Of a DNA stretch of 38,573 nt, positions 17,216-26,041 are shown piece after piece (the first letter of the stretch is position 1; each line of letters opens with the position of its first letter). The translations under genes were made by a program, and so were the position numbers. This stretch comes from Candidatus Dependentiae bacterium (lineage in GTDB: Bacteria > Babelota > Babeliae > Babelales > UASB340). The DNA is taken from NCBI GenBank assembly GCA_018897535.1, contig JAHIKO010000020.1, positions 1 to 38,573 of the forward strand, written 5' to 3'. The notes under the pieces are model-generated. The model was not told where the DNA came from, ran no database searches, and was given only the letters and a program-made list of their open reading frames with translations.

Positions 17216-17698
17216 CTAGCCGATTTTTAATAATTCTACTTCAAATATAAGTGTAGCATTTCCGGGAATAACATTTCCTGCACCTCTAGGTCCATACCCA
17301 AGGTTACTTGGAATTGTAAGTCTTCGTTTTTCTCCAAGTTTCATACTTGCGACACCTTCATCCCAGCCTCTAATGACCATTCCAACGCCAAGAACAAATG
17401 TAAATGGTTCGTTTCGATCTACTGAGCTATCAAATTTTTTACCAACTTCTCCATTGTTATCAAGCCAACCTGTGTAATGAACGGTTACATGTTGACCACG
17501 CTTTGGTGTTTGTTCTGTTTTACCCGGAGTTAAAATTTCATATTTTAAACCTGATTCCGTAGTTATCATATTGACCTCGTTTTTAGCTAAATTATTATTT
17601 ATATTTTTATTTGCTTCAATTTTATTATTGTTAGTGCAGGCTTGAAAAAGTATCAAACCGCTTGAAATTGTTAAAATTAAAAAACTATTTTTTTTCAT
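17216..17698 (-). CDS. FKBP-type peptidyl-prolyl isomerase, probable lipoprotein
   Basis: A 160-residue protein. The ATG at 17698 is chosen because AAAGGA precedes it and a signal peptide follows; the longer reading would overlap the kinase gene. The signal ends in a lipobox-like LFQAC, with Cys21 a candidate lipid anchor, though the -3 and -2 residues are not ideal. A short N-rich linker leads to a single complete FKBP domain: VTVHYTGWL, KFDSSVDRNEPFTFVLG, VIRGWDEGVASMKLGEKRRL, GYGPRGAG and IPGNATLIFEVELL. The residues of the active pocket are conserved. It should catalyse proline isomerisation of exported proteins at the membrane surface. It is third in the aspS operon. Confidence 0.93.
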   Translation of the reverse strand: MKKNSFLILTISSGLILFQACTNNNKIEANKNINNNLAKNEVNMITTESGLKYEILTPGKTEQTPKRGQHVTVHYTGWLDNNGEVGKKFDSSVDRNEPFTFVLGVGMVIRGWDEGVASMKLGEKRRLTIPSNLGYGPRGAGNVIPGNATLIFEVELLKIG

Positions 17699-17711
17699 AT
17701 AAATCCTTTCT

Positions 17712-19460
17712 TTATATTGGCAATAATATTTGAAAAGTTGCTCCTTGTCCATCTACAAGTTTTATGCTTCCACCTGATTGATTTATAATTTCATGAACGA
17801 TAGCAAGACCAAGTCCCATATTTTTTTGGTTGGTTGAAACGTATGGCATAAAAAGTGTTGTTTTAACTTCTCTTGAAATTCCCGGTCCATTATCTGAAAT
17901 TAAAATTTCAAGTTTATTTAAATTTGTTTTAATTGTTGTTTTGATTTTTATAAATTTAACATTTGATATTACATCTTTTTCATCTTCACATAGAACTCTT
18001 ACGCTATTATCAAGCAAATTTACAATGGCACGTTTAAATTTTTTGTTATCGATTTTTATATAAGGTATGGGTTTTGTAAATTCACAAATAAAATTTATTT
18101 CCGGATAGCTTACTTTGTAAAGATTTACAATTTCTTCTATTATGTCGTTTACATCAATAGATTCAATATTATTAGATGGCAATTGTGCAAATTCCGAAAA
18201 ATGTGAAGCCAAATCTTTTATTATTTTTACTTGATTTAAAATTGTGTTTGTGCTGTCAAAAAAAACTTTTTCATGTTCTAAAATGTCTTTATATTTTCTT
18301 TGTAGATGTTGTGTGGCAAGCTGAATTGGGGTTAGAGGATTTTTAATTTCATGCGCGATTTGTCTTGCAGCTTCTTGCCAAGTTTTTATTTTGTTAATTT
18401 TTACAATATCGCTTAAATCTTCAATTATTACCAAAAGACCGTCATCTCGTTCACTTAATTTTGTATTGCTAAAATTGTTTTGTAATTTTGTTAAATGTAC
18501 AATAAATACTTTCTGCTCGGAATTAAAGCTAAAAGAAATTTCTCTTGTGAGCTGTGCTTTTTCCGACACAATGAGTTCTCTTGTAAGTTCTATAAATTTA
18601 TCTAAAACTTTTTTACCAAAAAAACTTATTCTTTTATTTTTAAATCTTTCAATACCCAGATATTTTTGAACCAATTCTTTTGATGCAGAATTATAAGTTA
18701 ATATTCGTCCTTTTTTATTAACATAAAAAATAGCTTCTTTCATATTTTCTATGATCATAAGCATTTCTTTGTTACTTTGTTCCAATTGATTATGTGCTGC
18801 TTGTAATGCCATTGTCATTTGATTGAAACTTATTTCTAAATTTTTAAGATCACTTGTTGAGTCTTGATTTAATGAAATATTCCATTCGCCTTGTTTAATC
18901 TTTTCAGTTGCTTTTAGTAATCCCAAAATAGGCTTACTGATGCCTTTTGCAAGATAAAATGCACACCATAAAGATAAAAATAATATCAATAAAGTTAGAA
19001 GTATAAATGTAAATAAATAGCTCCAATAGATTGGATTGCGTGTTGCTTTGAATTTTTTATAGTTGGTAATTTTTATACCTATATTTTGTTGTTCTTGAAT
19101 TAACCTGTAATTTTCATTAATACTTGCGTTAATTAATTTTCCTGCAATAAAGAAAACTAGAACCGATGGAACAACGGAAAAAACGCTAAATGCAAAAAGT
19201 AAATTTCTTTTAAAATTACTTCCCGGAATTTTTCTATTTTTTTCTACAAATAATTTAATACTTTGTCTTATTATTAAATATAAAAAAATTAAAATAGATA
19301 TTATATGTAAATTTATAAGCAAAAATAAAGCAATACGATTTGTATCATAGTGCGATAGATACTGTCTTTTGAATAGAAAAAATTCAAGCCAACCTGTTAT
19401 TAAAAAACTGATTAGACTTAATGCAAGTATTAAAAAACTTTTGTTTTTTGTTGATAACAT
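17712..19460 (-). CDS. NtrY-like sensor histidine kinase with reduced sensor loop
   Basis: A 582-residue membrane kinase. Four hydrophobic segments lie in the first 170 residues; the loop between the third and fourth is only about 40 residues. A HAMP-like linker (ISKPILGLLKATEKIKQGEW), a PAS-like region (about 225-345) and a dimerisation domain with H370 in QIAHEIKNPLTPIQLA follow. The ATP-binding domain has the N box (NLLDNS), the G1 box (ISDNGPGIS) and the G2 box (GLGLAIVHEI). The H-box matches NtrY, the nitrogen-stress kinase paired with NtrX, but no response regulator is encoded in this window. The ATG directly follows the aspS stop with no gap. All catalytic motifs look intact, so it should be active. 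Its signal is unknown. Confidence 0.9.
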   Translation of the reverse strand: MLSTKNKSFLILALSLISFLITGWLEFFLFKRQYLSHYDTNRIALFLLINLHIISILIFLYLIIRQSIKLFVEKNRKIPGSNFKRNLLFAFSVFSVVPSVLVFFIAGKLINASINENYRLIQEQQNIGIKITNYKKFKATRNPIYWSYLFTFILLTLLILFLSLWCAFYLAKGISKPILGLLKATEKIKQGEWNISLNQDSTSDLKNLEISFNQMTMALQAAHNQLEQSNKEMLMIIENMKEAIFYVNKKGRILTYNSASKELVQKYLGIERFKNKRISFFGKKVLDKFIELTRELIVSEKAQLTREISFSFNSEQKVFIVHLTKLQNNFSNTKLSERDDGLLVIIEDLSDIVKINKIKTWQEAARQIAHEIKNPLTPIQLATQHLQRKYKDILEHEKVFFDSTNTILNQVKIIKDLASHFSEFAQLPSNNIESIDVNDIIEEIVNLYKVSYPEINFICEFTKPIPYIKIDNKKFKRAIVNLLDNSVRVLCEDEKDVISNVKFIKIKTTIKTNLNKLEILISDNGPGISREVKTTLFMPYVSTNQKNMGLGLAIVHEIINQSGGSIKLVDGQGATFQILLPI

Positions 19461-21224
19461 TTATTTAATTTTAATATGCAACTCTTTTAATTGTTTTTCA
19501 TCCACCTCAGATGGCGTTTGCATCATAGGACATGTTCCACTTTGCGTTTTTGGAAATGCAATAACGTCTCTTATTGAATCCGTTTTTCCCAAAAGCATTA
19601 CCAATCTATCCAGTCCAAGTGCAAGTCCGCCGTGTGGTGGAAAACCGAGCTGTTGTGCTTCCAATAAATATCCAAATTTATTTTCCGCTTCTTTTTTATC
19701 AATACCTATAATTTTAAAAATTTCAGCTTGAAGCTCTGAATCGTGAATTCTAATTGATCCACCGCCAACTTCTTCGCCATTGCAAACAAGATCATAAGCT
19801 TTTGCATGTACTGATTCCAAATTATCTGTTTTCAAACTGTCGGTTGGAGATGTGAATGGGTGATGCATTGCATTAAATTTCTTTTCTTCTTCACTCCATT
19901 CAAACATTGGAAAATCAGTAACCCATAAAAAATTAAATTCATCTTTATTTATTAAATTTAATTTTTTTCCAAGTTCAAGTCTGAATCTTCCAAGAATATC
20001 CCAAGCGCGTTTAAATTTATCGGCTACGATAAAAATCGTTCCGGAGCATTTCTGTATTTCCGGAATAAATTTTTGTAGCTCTAAAAGGAAATTTGATGGC
20101 AAAAATTTTTGAACTGCAGATTCGATATTTTTATCATTTGTAATTTTTATACTTAAAAGACCACCGGCATTTAGTTTTTCTTTAGCAAAGTTTTCTAAAT
20201 TACTAATCTCAGATCTTGAAAATTCTTGATTTGGTACAAAGATTCCGCCAACTTTTCCACCGCCTTCAATAGTAGACTTTAAAAATTTTAGTTCAGTTGA
20301 CTCAAATAGTTTTGTAAGGTTATGAATTTCAAGCCCAAATCTCATATCAGGTTTATCTGACCCAAATTTGGAAAAAATTTCATCATATGAGTATCTTTTA
20401 AACGGAAACTTGAGCGTGTTGTTGTAGGTTTTTTCGAAAACGTTTTTAATTATTCCTTCGACAATATTTATTATATCGTCTTGTTCAACGAATGACATCT
20501 CCAAATCTATCTGTGTAAACTCCGGTTGACGATTCGCTCTTAAATCTTCGTCTCTAAAACATCTTGCTATTTGAAAATATCTATCCATTCCTGATGCCAT
20601 TAAGAGTTGTTTGTAGATTTGAGGTGACTGTGGTAGCGCATAAAATTTTTTTTCTTGTAGACGAGATGGTACCAAAAAGTCTCGTGCGCCCTCAGGAGTA
20701 CTTTTTGAAAGTATTGGAGTTTCTATTTCTAAAAAATTTTGAGAATTTAAATATTCCCGAATTGCGAAAGTTATTTTATGTCTTAGTTTTAAGAGATCAT
20801 ACATTTTTTTACGTCTTAGATCTATGTATCTATATTTTAATCTAAGCTCTTCGTCGACATTTTCAGCGTCATCAACTTGAAATGGTATTGCTTTTGATTT
20901 GCTAAGAATTGTTAAATTTTTGACTATAAGTTCAAATTCGCCTGTTAGTATTTTTGTATTTATAGCTTCAGGTGATCTTTTGGCAACAGTGCCCGTTACA
21001 GATAAAACAAATTCGGATTTAATATCTTTTATTTTTTCAAATAAATTTTTTGAATTTTCAGGATTAAACACAAGCTGCATTATGCCGGTATTATCGCGTA
21101 GATCAATAAAAATTAAATTACCAAAATCTCTTCTTTTATTAACCCAACCAACTAAGGTAATTTCTTTATCTAAAAATTTTTTATCAACCAAACCACAATA
21201 TGTGGAGCGTTTTAATACTTGCAT
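19461..21224 (-). CDS. aspS: Aspartyl-tRNA synthetase, bacterial type
   Basis: A 587-residue class II synthetase of the usual bacterial length. The N-terminal OB-fold anticodon-binding domain includes VGWVNKRRDFGNLIFIDLRD. The catalytic core has QSPQIYKQLLMASGMDRYFQ and motif 2 (ARCFRDEDLRANRQPEFTQ). The GAD insertion domain lies around residues 300-400. Motif 3 is GLALGLDRLVMLLG. It charges tRNA-Asp with aspartate. Whether it also misacylates tRNA-Asn cannot be told here. The ATG has AAGGA nine bases upstream. It is the first gene of an operon with a histidine kinase, an FKBP and a HIT protein. Confidence 0.98.
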   Translation of the reverse strand: MQVLKRSTYCGLVDKKFLDKEITLVGWVNKRRDFGNLIFIDLRDNTGIMQLVFNPENSKNLFEKIKDIKSEFVLSVTGTVAKRSPEAINTKILTGEFELIVKNLTILSKSKAIPFQVDDAENVDEELRLKYRYIDLRRKKMYDLLKLRHKITFAIREYLNSQNFLEIETPILSKSTPEGARDFLVPSRLQEKKFYALPQSPQIYKQLLMASGMDRYFQIARCFRDEDLRANRQPEFTQIDLEMSFVEQDDIINIVEGIIKNVFEKTYNNTLKFPFKRYSYDEIFSKFGSDKPDMRFGLEIHNLTKLFESTELKFLKSTIEGGGKVGGIFVPNQEFSRSEISNLENFAKEKLNAGGLLSIKITNDKNIESAVQKFLPSNFLLELQKFIPEIQKCSGTIFIVADKFKRAWDILGRFRLELGKKLNLINKDEFNFLWVTDFPMFEWSEEEKKFNAMHHPFTSPTDSLKTDNLESVHAKAYDLVCNGEEVGGGSIRIHDSELQAEIFKIIGIDKKEAENKFGYLLEAQQLGFPPHGGLALGLDRLVMLLGKTDSIRDVIAFPKTQSGTCPMMQTPSEVDEKQLKELHIKIK

Positions 21225-21312
21225 TTTAAATCCTTAAAATTATAGAATTTATATCTATAAAACTGTTTTTTACTCGTAAAGTATAGCAAAGTTGTAAAAA
21301 AATTGTATAAGT

Positions 21313-21344
21313 AAAAAGAGGTGGGAACAATCCCACCTCTTTTT
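21313..21344 (-). terminator. Strong intrinsic terminator of the outer-membrane protein gene
   Basis: A 14-bp stem, AAAAAGAGGTGGGA (21313-21326) with TCCCACCTCTTTTT (21331-21344), has a 4-base loop. On the minus strand the hairpin ends in a T run just after the barrel gene stop at 21366. It isolates aspS from transcription of the upstream barrel gene. Confidence 0.9.
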
Positions 21345-21365
21345 TAAAAAAATTATATACTAATT

Positions 21366-23531
21366 TTAGAATCTATATTCTAAAGATATAACACCCCAGA
21401 ATGCATTATCATCGGAGATTCTGTAATCTGCAGGATTAAGACCTGTACGAGCATCTGAAGGAATTTTGTCTCTGTAAAAATCGCCCCTAATTGGCACGCC
21501 TTTTACATCTTTATAAAATGTTCCGGGTGCAAAGAAAGAAACGATAGCACCAAGTGTTAAGTCTTTTATTAATTCATAATTTAATATTAAACTTATTTCC
21601 GTACCCAAGAAGCTTCTTGCTTTTTCTGTGCTTGATACTTGGCTGTTATCAGGATTTGCGCTATCCAAAACATATTTGTAAGAATCATCATTTTTCCAGA
21701 AAAATACTAAATTTGGATTTATTTTAAATCTATTTTTTTCATAACTTGCCGGTTTCCATGTGGCACCAATACCGAAATATGTTAAATCTGTAAATCCGTT
21801 GTCTATTTTTGCTCTAAATCCATCAACTTCTTTTTGTCCGGCTACAAGTCCTCTTAATCTTGGTATATATCTTTCACCAAGTACCATTGGTGCAAAAACT
21901 CTTTTACCCATGTAAATTTCATGTAGTCCAATAAATCCGTGATAATTTTTATTTACTTCATTTACTGTTGGATCATTGTCGCCTGATGCATATCCTAATT
22001 CGGCAGCAATTTTTAATGTTTTTGTTGCTTGATATCTTGTGTCAAATATTGCCATATACCCTTCAAAATCGTTTGTGTATTCAGGGCGAACTCTTGTTGA
22101 TTTGTTGATTAATCTTTGATCATTGTCTCCACCGTCTGGATATGCTGTTGTGCGAGTAATATTGTTATTATTATAAACTGCACTTGTAGCCGCAGTATTA
22201 ATTGGCGCATTTTTACCATTTAATGTTCCACCGTTAACGTTTACATGACTGTAGCCTTTGTATAACATGCCAGCTCCATAAGAGTTGTCTGCCGTTATAT
22301 CGATCATGTCTGAAATATTTGTTGGAATTTTTCCATCAGTTTTAACTACGGCAAGTTGTACTTTATTTCTATCTATGGAGTACAATTTTTCTTGACCATA
22401 ATTGAATGCCATTTCACCGCCAATTTTGAATTTATTTTTTTTGTATCTGGTTTCAAATCCATAAGCTCCAAGTTGTGTTTTTGTATCATTAGCAACTTCT
22501 ACTTTTTGATCTGAAGCTTCATTGAAATATATGTATGGCTCAATGTCCCATCTTCCATCTGATTTATTATCAAATGGTCTAATTATTAATCTTGCGGCCC
22601 AAAGTTCATCATCTTTTCCATCACCTCTGTATGGATTTGATCTTCTGCCAACATGATTTATTTTTACCGTGTTGTTAAATGTATCGTCTATGGATGCACT
22701 TTTTTCTTCAAATTTTGCGTAATATAAATCGTACCATAATTTATTTTTGATAAGTTCGCCGTTTAAAACAAGTCCAGGCGCAGATGCATCTGCATTATAG
22801 CTAAACAAGCCTAAAGCTTCTTCTACTGCTCCATAAATACTTCCAAGAGCTACACCTCTGCCAAGTTGAAATGGGAACCATCCAATTTTGAAATATTGTA
22901 TTTTATCGTTTTTTGAATTGAAAATTTTGTTTAAGCTTACCATTAACCATGCATCTTTAAACCATGGGTTTGGACGGCTTGAATAGTGAGCATGTTCTCC
23001 GAGCGAAATTCCATCAAGTGTTATTTCTGCTGCAGTTGTACTTTTATAAGCACCAACAACACCCCATTTATTTTTCATGCGTAAATCTAAAAATGCTTCA
23101 ACGGCTCTGTGTCCACATTTTTCTTCACCAAAAATTGCATCAACGGTTAAATCTACTGTTTCTTTGAAAAAACCGATATCATCAGGAATTTTGTTATTTA
23201 AATAATTGTTGTTTAAATAATTATCATATTCAACTCTAATTTTGCCACCGAAAATAACTTCCAAATCATCTTTTTTAAAAGTTATTCTTGGCTTGGACAA
23301 TGGTTGTTCTACTGCGGCAAACGTTGGTAATTCTTTGGATTTTAATTCCGGTGTTGATACTTCTTCGTCATCTAAAAAGTCTCCTAAATCAGGATCTAAA
23401 TTGTCTGCAGTCATCTGTTGATTTTTATTTGTTGTGCTATTTGCAGCATTGTTTTTTGCATTTGAATCTGAAACCATAACTGCAGTTAAAAATGCTAAAA
23501 GCAGTAGCTTGTTTTTTGTTAACTCTAACAT
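21366..23531 (-). CDS. Large outer-membrane beta-barrel protein (porin-like)
   Basis: A 721-residue protein. The ATG at 23531 has a GGGAG site six bases upstream; a TTG one codon earlier is not needed. A signal peptide (about residues 1-26, cut near SNA) is followed by an N-, T- and D-rich linker to about residue 85. A long series of amphipathic strands then rich in Y, W, F and G (IFGGKIRVEYDNYL, FFWKNDDSYKYVL and others) ends with WGVISLEYRF. The final Phe in an aromatic strand is the hallmark recognised by the Bam machinery. It is similar in style to AlgE-type export porins, but I cannot name the family. It is a single gene with a ribosome site and terminator suggesting high expression. It is probably a major envelope protein or nutrient channel. 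Confidence 0.78.
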   Translation of the reverse strand: MLELTKNKLLLLAFLTAVMVSDSNAKNNAANSTTNKNQQMTADNLDPDLGDFLDDEEVSTPELKSKELPTFAAVEQPLSKPRITFKKDDLEVIFGGKIRVEYDNYLNNNYLNNKIPDDIGFFKETVDLTVDAIFGEEKCGHRAVEAFLDLRMKNKWGVVGAYKSTTAAEITLDGISLGEHAHYSSRPNPWFKDAWLMVSLNKIFNSKNDKIQYFKIGWFPFQLGRGVALGSIYGAVEEALGLFSYNADASAPGLVLNGELIKNKLWYDLYYAKFEEKSASIDDTFNNTVKINHVGRRSNPYRGDGKDDELWAARLIIRPFDNKSDGRWDIEPYIYFNEASDQKVEVANDTKTQLGAYGFETRYKKNKFKIGGEMAFNYGQEKLYSIDRNKVQLAVVKTDGKIPTNISDMIDITADNSYGAGMLYKGYSHVNVNGGTLNGKNAPINTAATSAVYNNNNITRTTAYPDGGDNDQRLINKSTRVRPEYTNDFEGYMAIFDTRYQATKTLKIAAELGYASGDNDPTVNEVNKNYHGFIGLHEIYMGKRVFAPMVLGERYIPRLRGLVAGQKEVDGFRAKIDNGFTDLTYFGIGATWKPASYEKNRFKINPNLVFFWKNDDSYKYVLDSANPDNSQVSSTEKARSFLGTEISLILNYELIKDLTLGAIVSFFAPGTFYKDVKGVPIRGDFYRDKIPSDARTGLNPADYRISDDNAFWGVISLEYRF

Positions 23532-23607
23532 CAAAAACTCCCTTAATGGATGTTGTTAAAAAGATATTCCTACAAGTTGAATAGCGTCGTGCATTTTGAA
23601 ATTTTTG

Positions 23608-25494
23608 TCAACAACAAATCGCTATAATTTTTTGAACAATAGCTTTAGCATTTATTTCTTCAAAATTTAAAAGCTCTTGCGATGTGGCCGATCTAGGTAT
23701 TTTATTTACAGCAAGCTTTTCGACTATAATATTTGTGTTTGAAAGCTCAGATGTTACAGATTCACCAATACCGCCTTGTATATAATGATCTTCTACTGTT
23801 AATATTTTATTTTCGGATTTTTGAGCAATATCAATTATTGTATTTTTATCCAGAGGTTTTATCGAATATAAATCTATAACGGAAACATTAATATTTTGTT
23901 TTTTTAATTCTTCGTAAGCTTTTAATGATTCATGTAATGTTATTCCCGCTGCAATTATACAAATTTTGTCATTTTTACTTTGGCGTAAAATTTTGCATCC
24001 GCCTATTTTAAACTCTTCGTTTTTATTATAAATGTTTGTTGTTTCCGGTCTTGAAGTTCTTAAATATGAAACACCGTCATGATAATTAGCCATCAGTTCG
24101 GTTAATTTATATGCCGACACTCCATCAGATGGATATAACACAATAGAATTAGGAATGGTTCTAAACATAGCGATATCTTCCAAAGCCATCTGCGATGGAC
24201 CATCTTCGCCTATTGATACGCCACAATGAGAGCCGCAAAGACGAAGTGCATTTTTGCCGATTCCTGCCATTCTTATCTGATCAAATGCTCTTGTAAAAAA
24301 TGCACCAAAAGTTGATGCAAACGGAATTTTACCGCGAGATTCCAGACCGGTTGAAACACCAATCATATTTTGCTCTGCTATAAAACATTGAATAAATCTT
24401 TCAGGATATTTTTGACCAAACATTTCAGTATAGGTAGAATTTTGAACATCGGCGTCTATTGTAAAAATTTTTTTATTTGTATTTCCCAAAGATTCTAATG
24501 CATAACCAAATGCTTTTCTTGTTGCTATTTTTTGGTCTAAATCAAAAAAATTTGTATTTGAATCTGTGTTTAAACTTATTTTTATTTTTTCTTTTTCTAA
24601 ATTTATATTTGTTTTATTTGGTAATTCCGGAGTGTATTTTATGTTTTGATATTTTAACTTAAATCGAGATTCAAGTTCTTTAATTATGTCGTTTAATTCT
24701 TCTTGTTTAAATGGTTTTCCGTGATGCCCATTTTTGTTTTCGATTTCTTGTAATCCACTACCTTTAAATGTTTTTGCGATTATTGCGACAGGCTGATTTT
24801 TTATATCATAAGCCGAATTTAAAGTATCGAAAATTTCTTGAATATTATGGCCGTCTATGGAAAAAGTTTTAAATCCAAACGCCTGAAATTTTCTTTCAAA
24901 TTTTTCAACATCATGTCCGTGAATGCTTTCGCCCGATTGTCCAAGCCTGTTGCAATCTAAAATGGCAATCAAATTGTCCAATTTGTAATGAGCAGCAAGT
25001 TCTGCAGCTTCCCACACGGAGCCTTCTGCGGCTTCGCCATCTCCTATCATGACAAATGTTTTATAATTAAGTTTGTCATGTTTTGCATTTAATGCCATGC
25101 CTACACCAATTGCCAAACCTTGTCCTAGAGAGCCTGTAGCGGCTTCATTATATTCAAATCTTGGGGTAGGGTGTCCTTCCAACACAGAATTAAATTTTCT
25201 TAAATCTAAAAATTCTTTTTCTGTTATTACATTTAAATTTTTCCATGCAGCATAAATTATTGGAATTGTGTGCCCTATTGATAAAATAAATCTGTCATTA
25301 TTGGGGTTTTTAGGATTTTTAATATCGTATTTTAAAAAATTAAAAAAGATTACACTTATTAAATCTGCTATTGCCATGCAAGATGTTGGGTGTCCTGATT
25401 TACTTGCAGTTGTTGCTTTTATACTATCAATTCTTAAGTTTAAAGCGACTTGTTTTAATAAATTTAATTTTTCCGGGGTCAATTTATTTTCCAT
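23608..25494 (-). CDS. tkt: Transketolase, animal-type
   Basis: A 628-residue thiamine-diphosphate enzyme of the pentose phosphate pathway, moving two-carbon units between sugar phosphates. The cofactor motif runs from GDGEAAEGSVWEAAELAAHY to LDCN. SGHPTSCMAIADL, EGHPTPR, ATGSLGQGLAIGVGMAL and IIAKTFKGSG resemble the metazoan enzyme more than E. coli TktA, which is about 35 residues longer. The pyrimidine domain with IAEQNMIGVSTGLESRG and GEDGPSQMALEDIAMFR is complete, and the C-terminal domain is present. The ATG has AAGGA seven bases upstream. It lies 76 bases upstream of the barrel gene in the same direction, so they may share a transcript. Confidence 0.96.
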   Translation of the reverse strand: MENKLTPEKLNLLKQVALNLRIDSIKATTASKSGHPTSCMAIADLISVIFFNFLKYDIKNPKNPNNDRFILSIGHTIPIIYAAWKNLNVITEKEFLDLRKFNSVLEGHPTPRFEYNEAATGSLGQGLAIGVGMALNAKHDKLNYKTFVMIGDGEAAEGSVWEAAELAAHYKLDNLIAILDCNRLGQSGESIHGHDVEKFERKFQAFGFKTFSIDGHNIQEIFDTLNSAYDIKNQPVAIIAKTFKGSGLQEIENKNGHHGKPFKQEELNDIIKELESRFKLKYQNIKYTPELPNKTNINLEKEKIKISLNTDSNTNFFDLDQKIATRKAFGYALESLGNTNKKIFTIDADVQNSTYTEMFGQKYPERFIQCFIAEQNMIGVSTGLESRGKIPFASTFGAFFTRAFDQIRMAGIGKNALRLCGSHCGVSIGEDGPSQMALEDIAMFRTIPNSIVLYPSDGVSAYKLTELMANYHDGVSYLRTSRPETTNIYNKNEEFKIGGCKILRQSKNDKICIIAAGITLHESLKAYEELKKQNINVSVIDLYSIKPLDKNTIIDIAQKSENKILTVEDHYIQGGIGESVTSELSNTNIIVEKLAVNKIPRSATSQELLNFEEINAKAIVQKIIAICC

Positions 25495-25582
25495 TTGATA
25501 TCCTTATAGTTATAATATAATAAATAATATTTATGCTAAAAAAAATCGTATGGCAAGTTATAAAATATTTTAATGGTGTTTT

Positions 25583-26041
25583 GTGTTTAAGCATATTTCT
25601 GAATTGTTAAATAATTTTGTACCAAAACAGGATGAATGGAAAGTTAAATTATTTAATAATTGGGACAAAGTCCTTGGCAGTTTAAGTGATAAAGTCGTTA
25701 TATTAAAAGTGGAAAGAAACTTTTTACTTTTAGGTGTAACTCATCCGGCATGGGCTCATGAAATGTATATGCTTTCAGATGTTTTGAGAGAAAAAATAAA
25801 TTCTTTATTTGAATATGAACGCATAAAATATATAAGGTTTCAGGTGATAAAAAAACAAACGTTAAATTTAAAAGATACTGCAAAATTATTTTTAAATTCT
25901 AAACATAATAATACAGAACCTAAAAAAGTTTCACTAAATAGTGTTGAATATTCAAATTTAGGTAAAATTAAAGATGATGAACTTAAAAGTTTATTAAAAG
26001 ATTTTTATTTTAAGAGTAAAAAGGAGAAGTATGTTAAATAA
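25583..26041 (+). CDS. DUF721/DciA-like protein
   Basis: A 152-residue protein with a GTG start; no in-frame ATG exists near the N-terminus and the ribosome site is weak. Residues 1-95 match DUF721: NNWDKVLG, then beta strands with FLLLGVTHPAWAHEM, LSDVLREKIN and IKYIRFQV. The family signature is a tryptophan near the start and an SxxWaxEL-like segment. DciA members load the replicative helicase DnaB in bacteria lacking DnaC, so a role in replication start is plausible. The C-terminal 50 residues are lysine-rich and not conserved. The gene overlaps the next by 11 bases, indicating coupling with the TPR lipoprotein. Confidence 0.7.
   Translation: MFKHISELLNNFVPKQDEWKVKLFNNWDKVLGSLSDKVVILKVERNFLLLGVTHPAWAHEMYMLSDVLREKINSLFEYERIKYIRFQVIKKQTLNLKDTAKLFLNSKHNNTEPKKVSLNSVEYSNLGKIKDDELKSLLKDFYFKSKKEKYVK

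Noticed and set aside
17699..17752. Upstream extension of the FKBP gene
   Set aside because: It would overlap the kinase gene and hide the signal peptide; the ATG at 17698 has AAAGGA before it.
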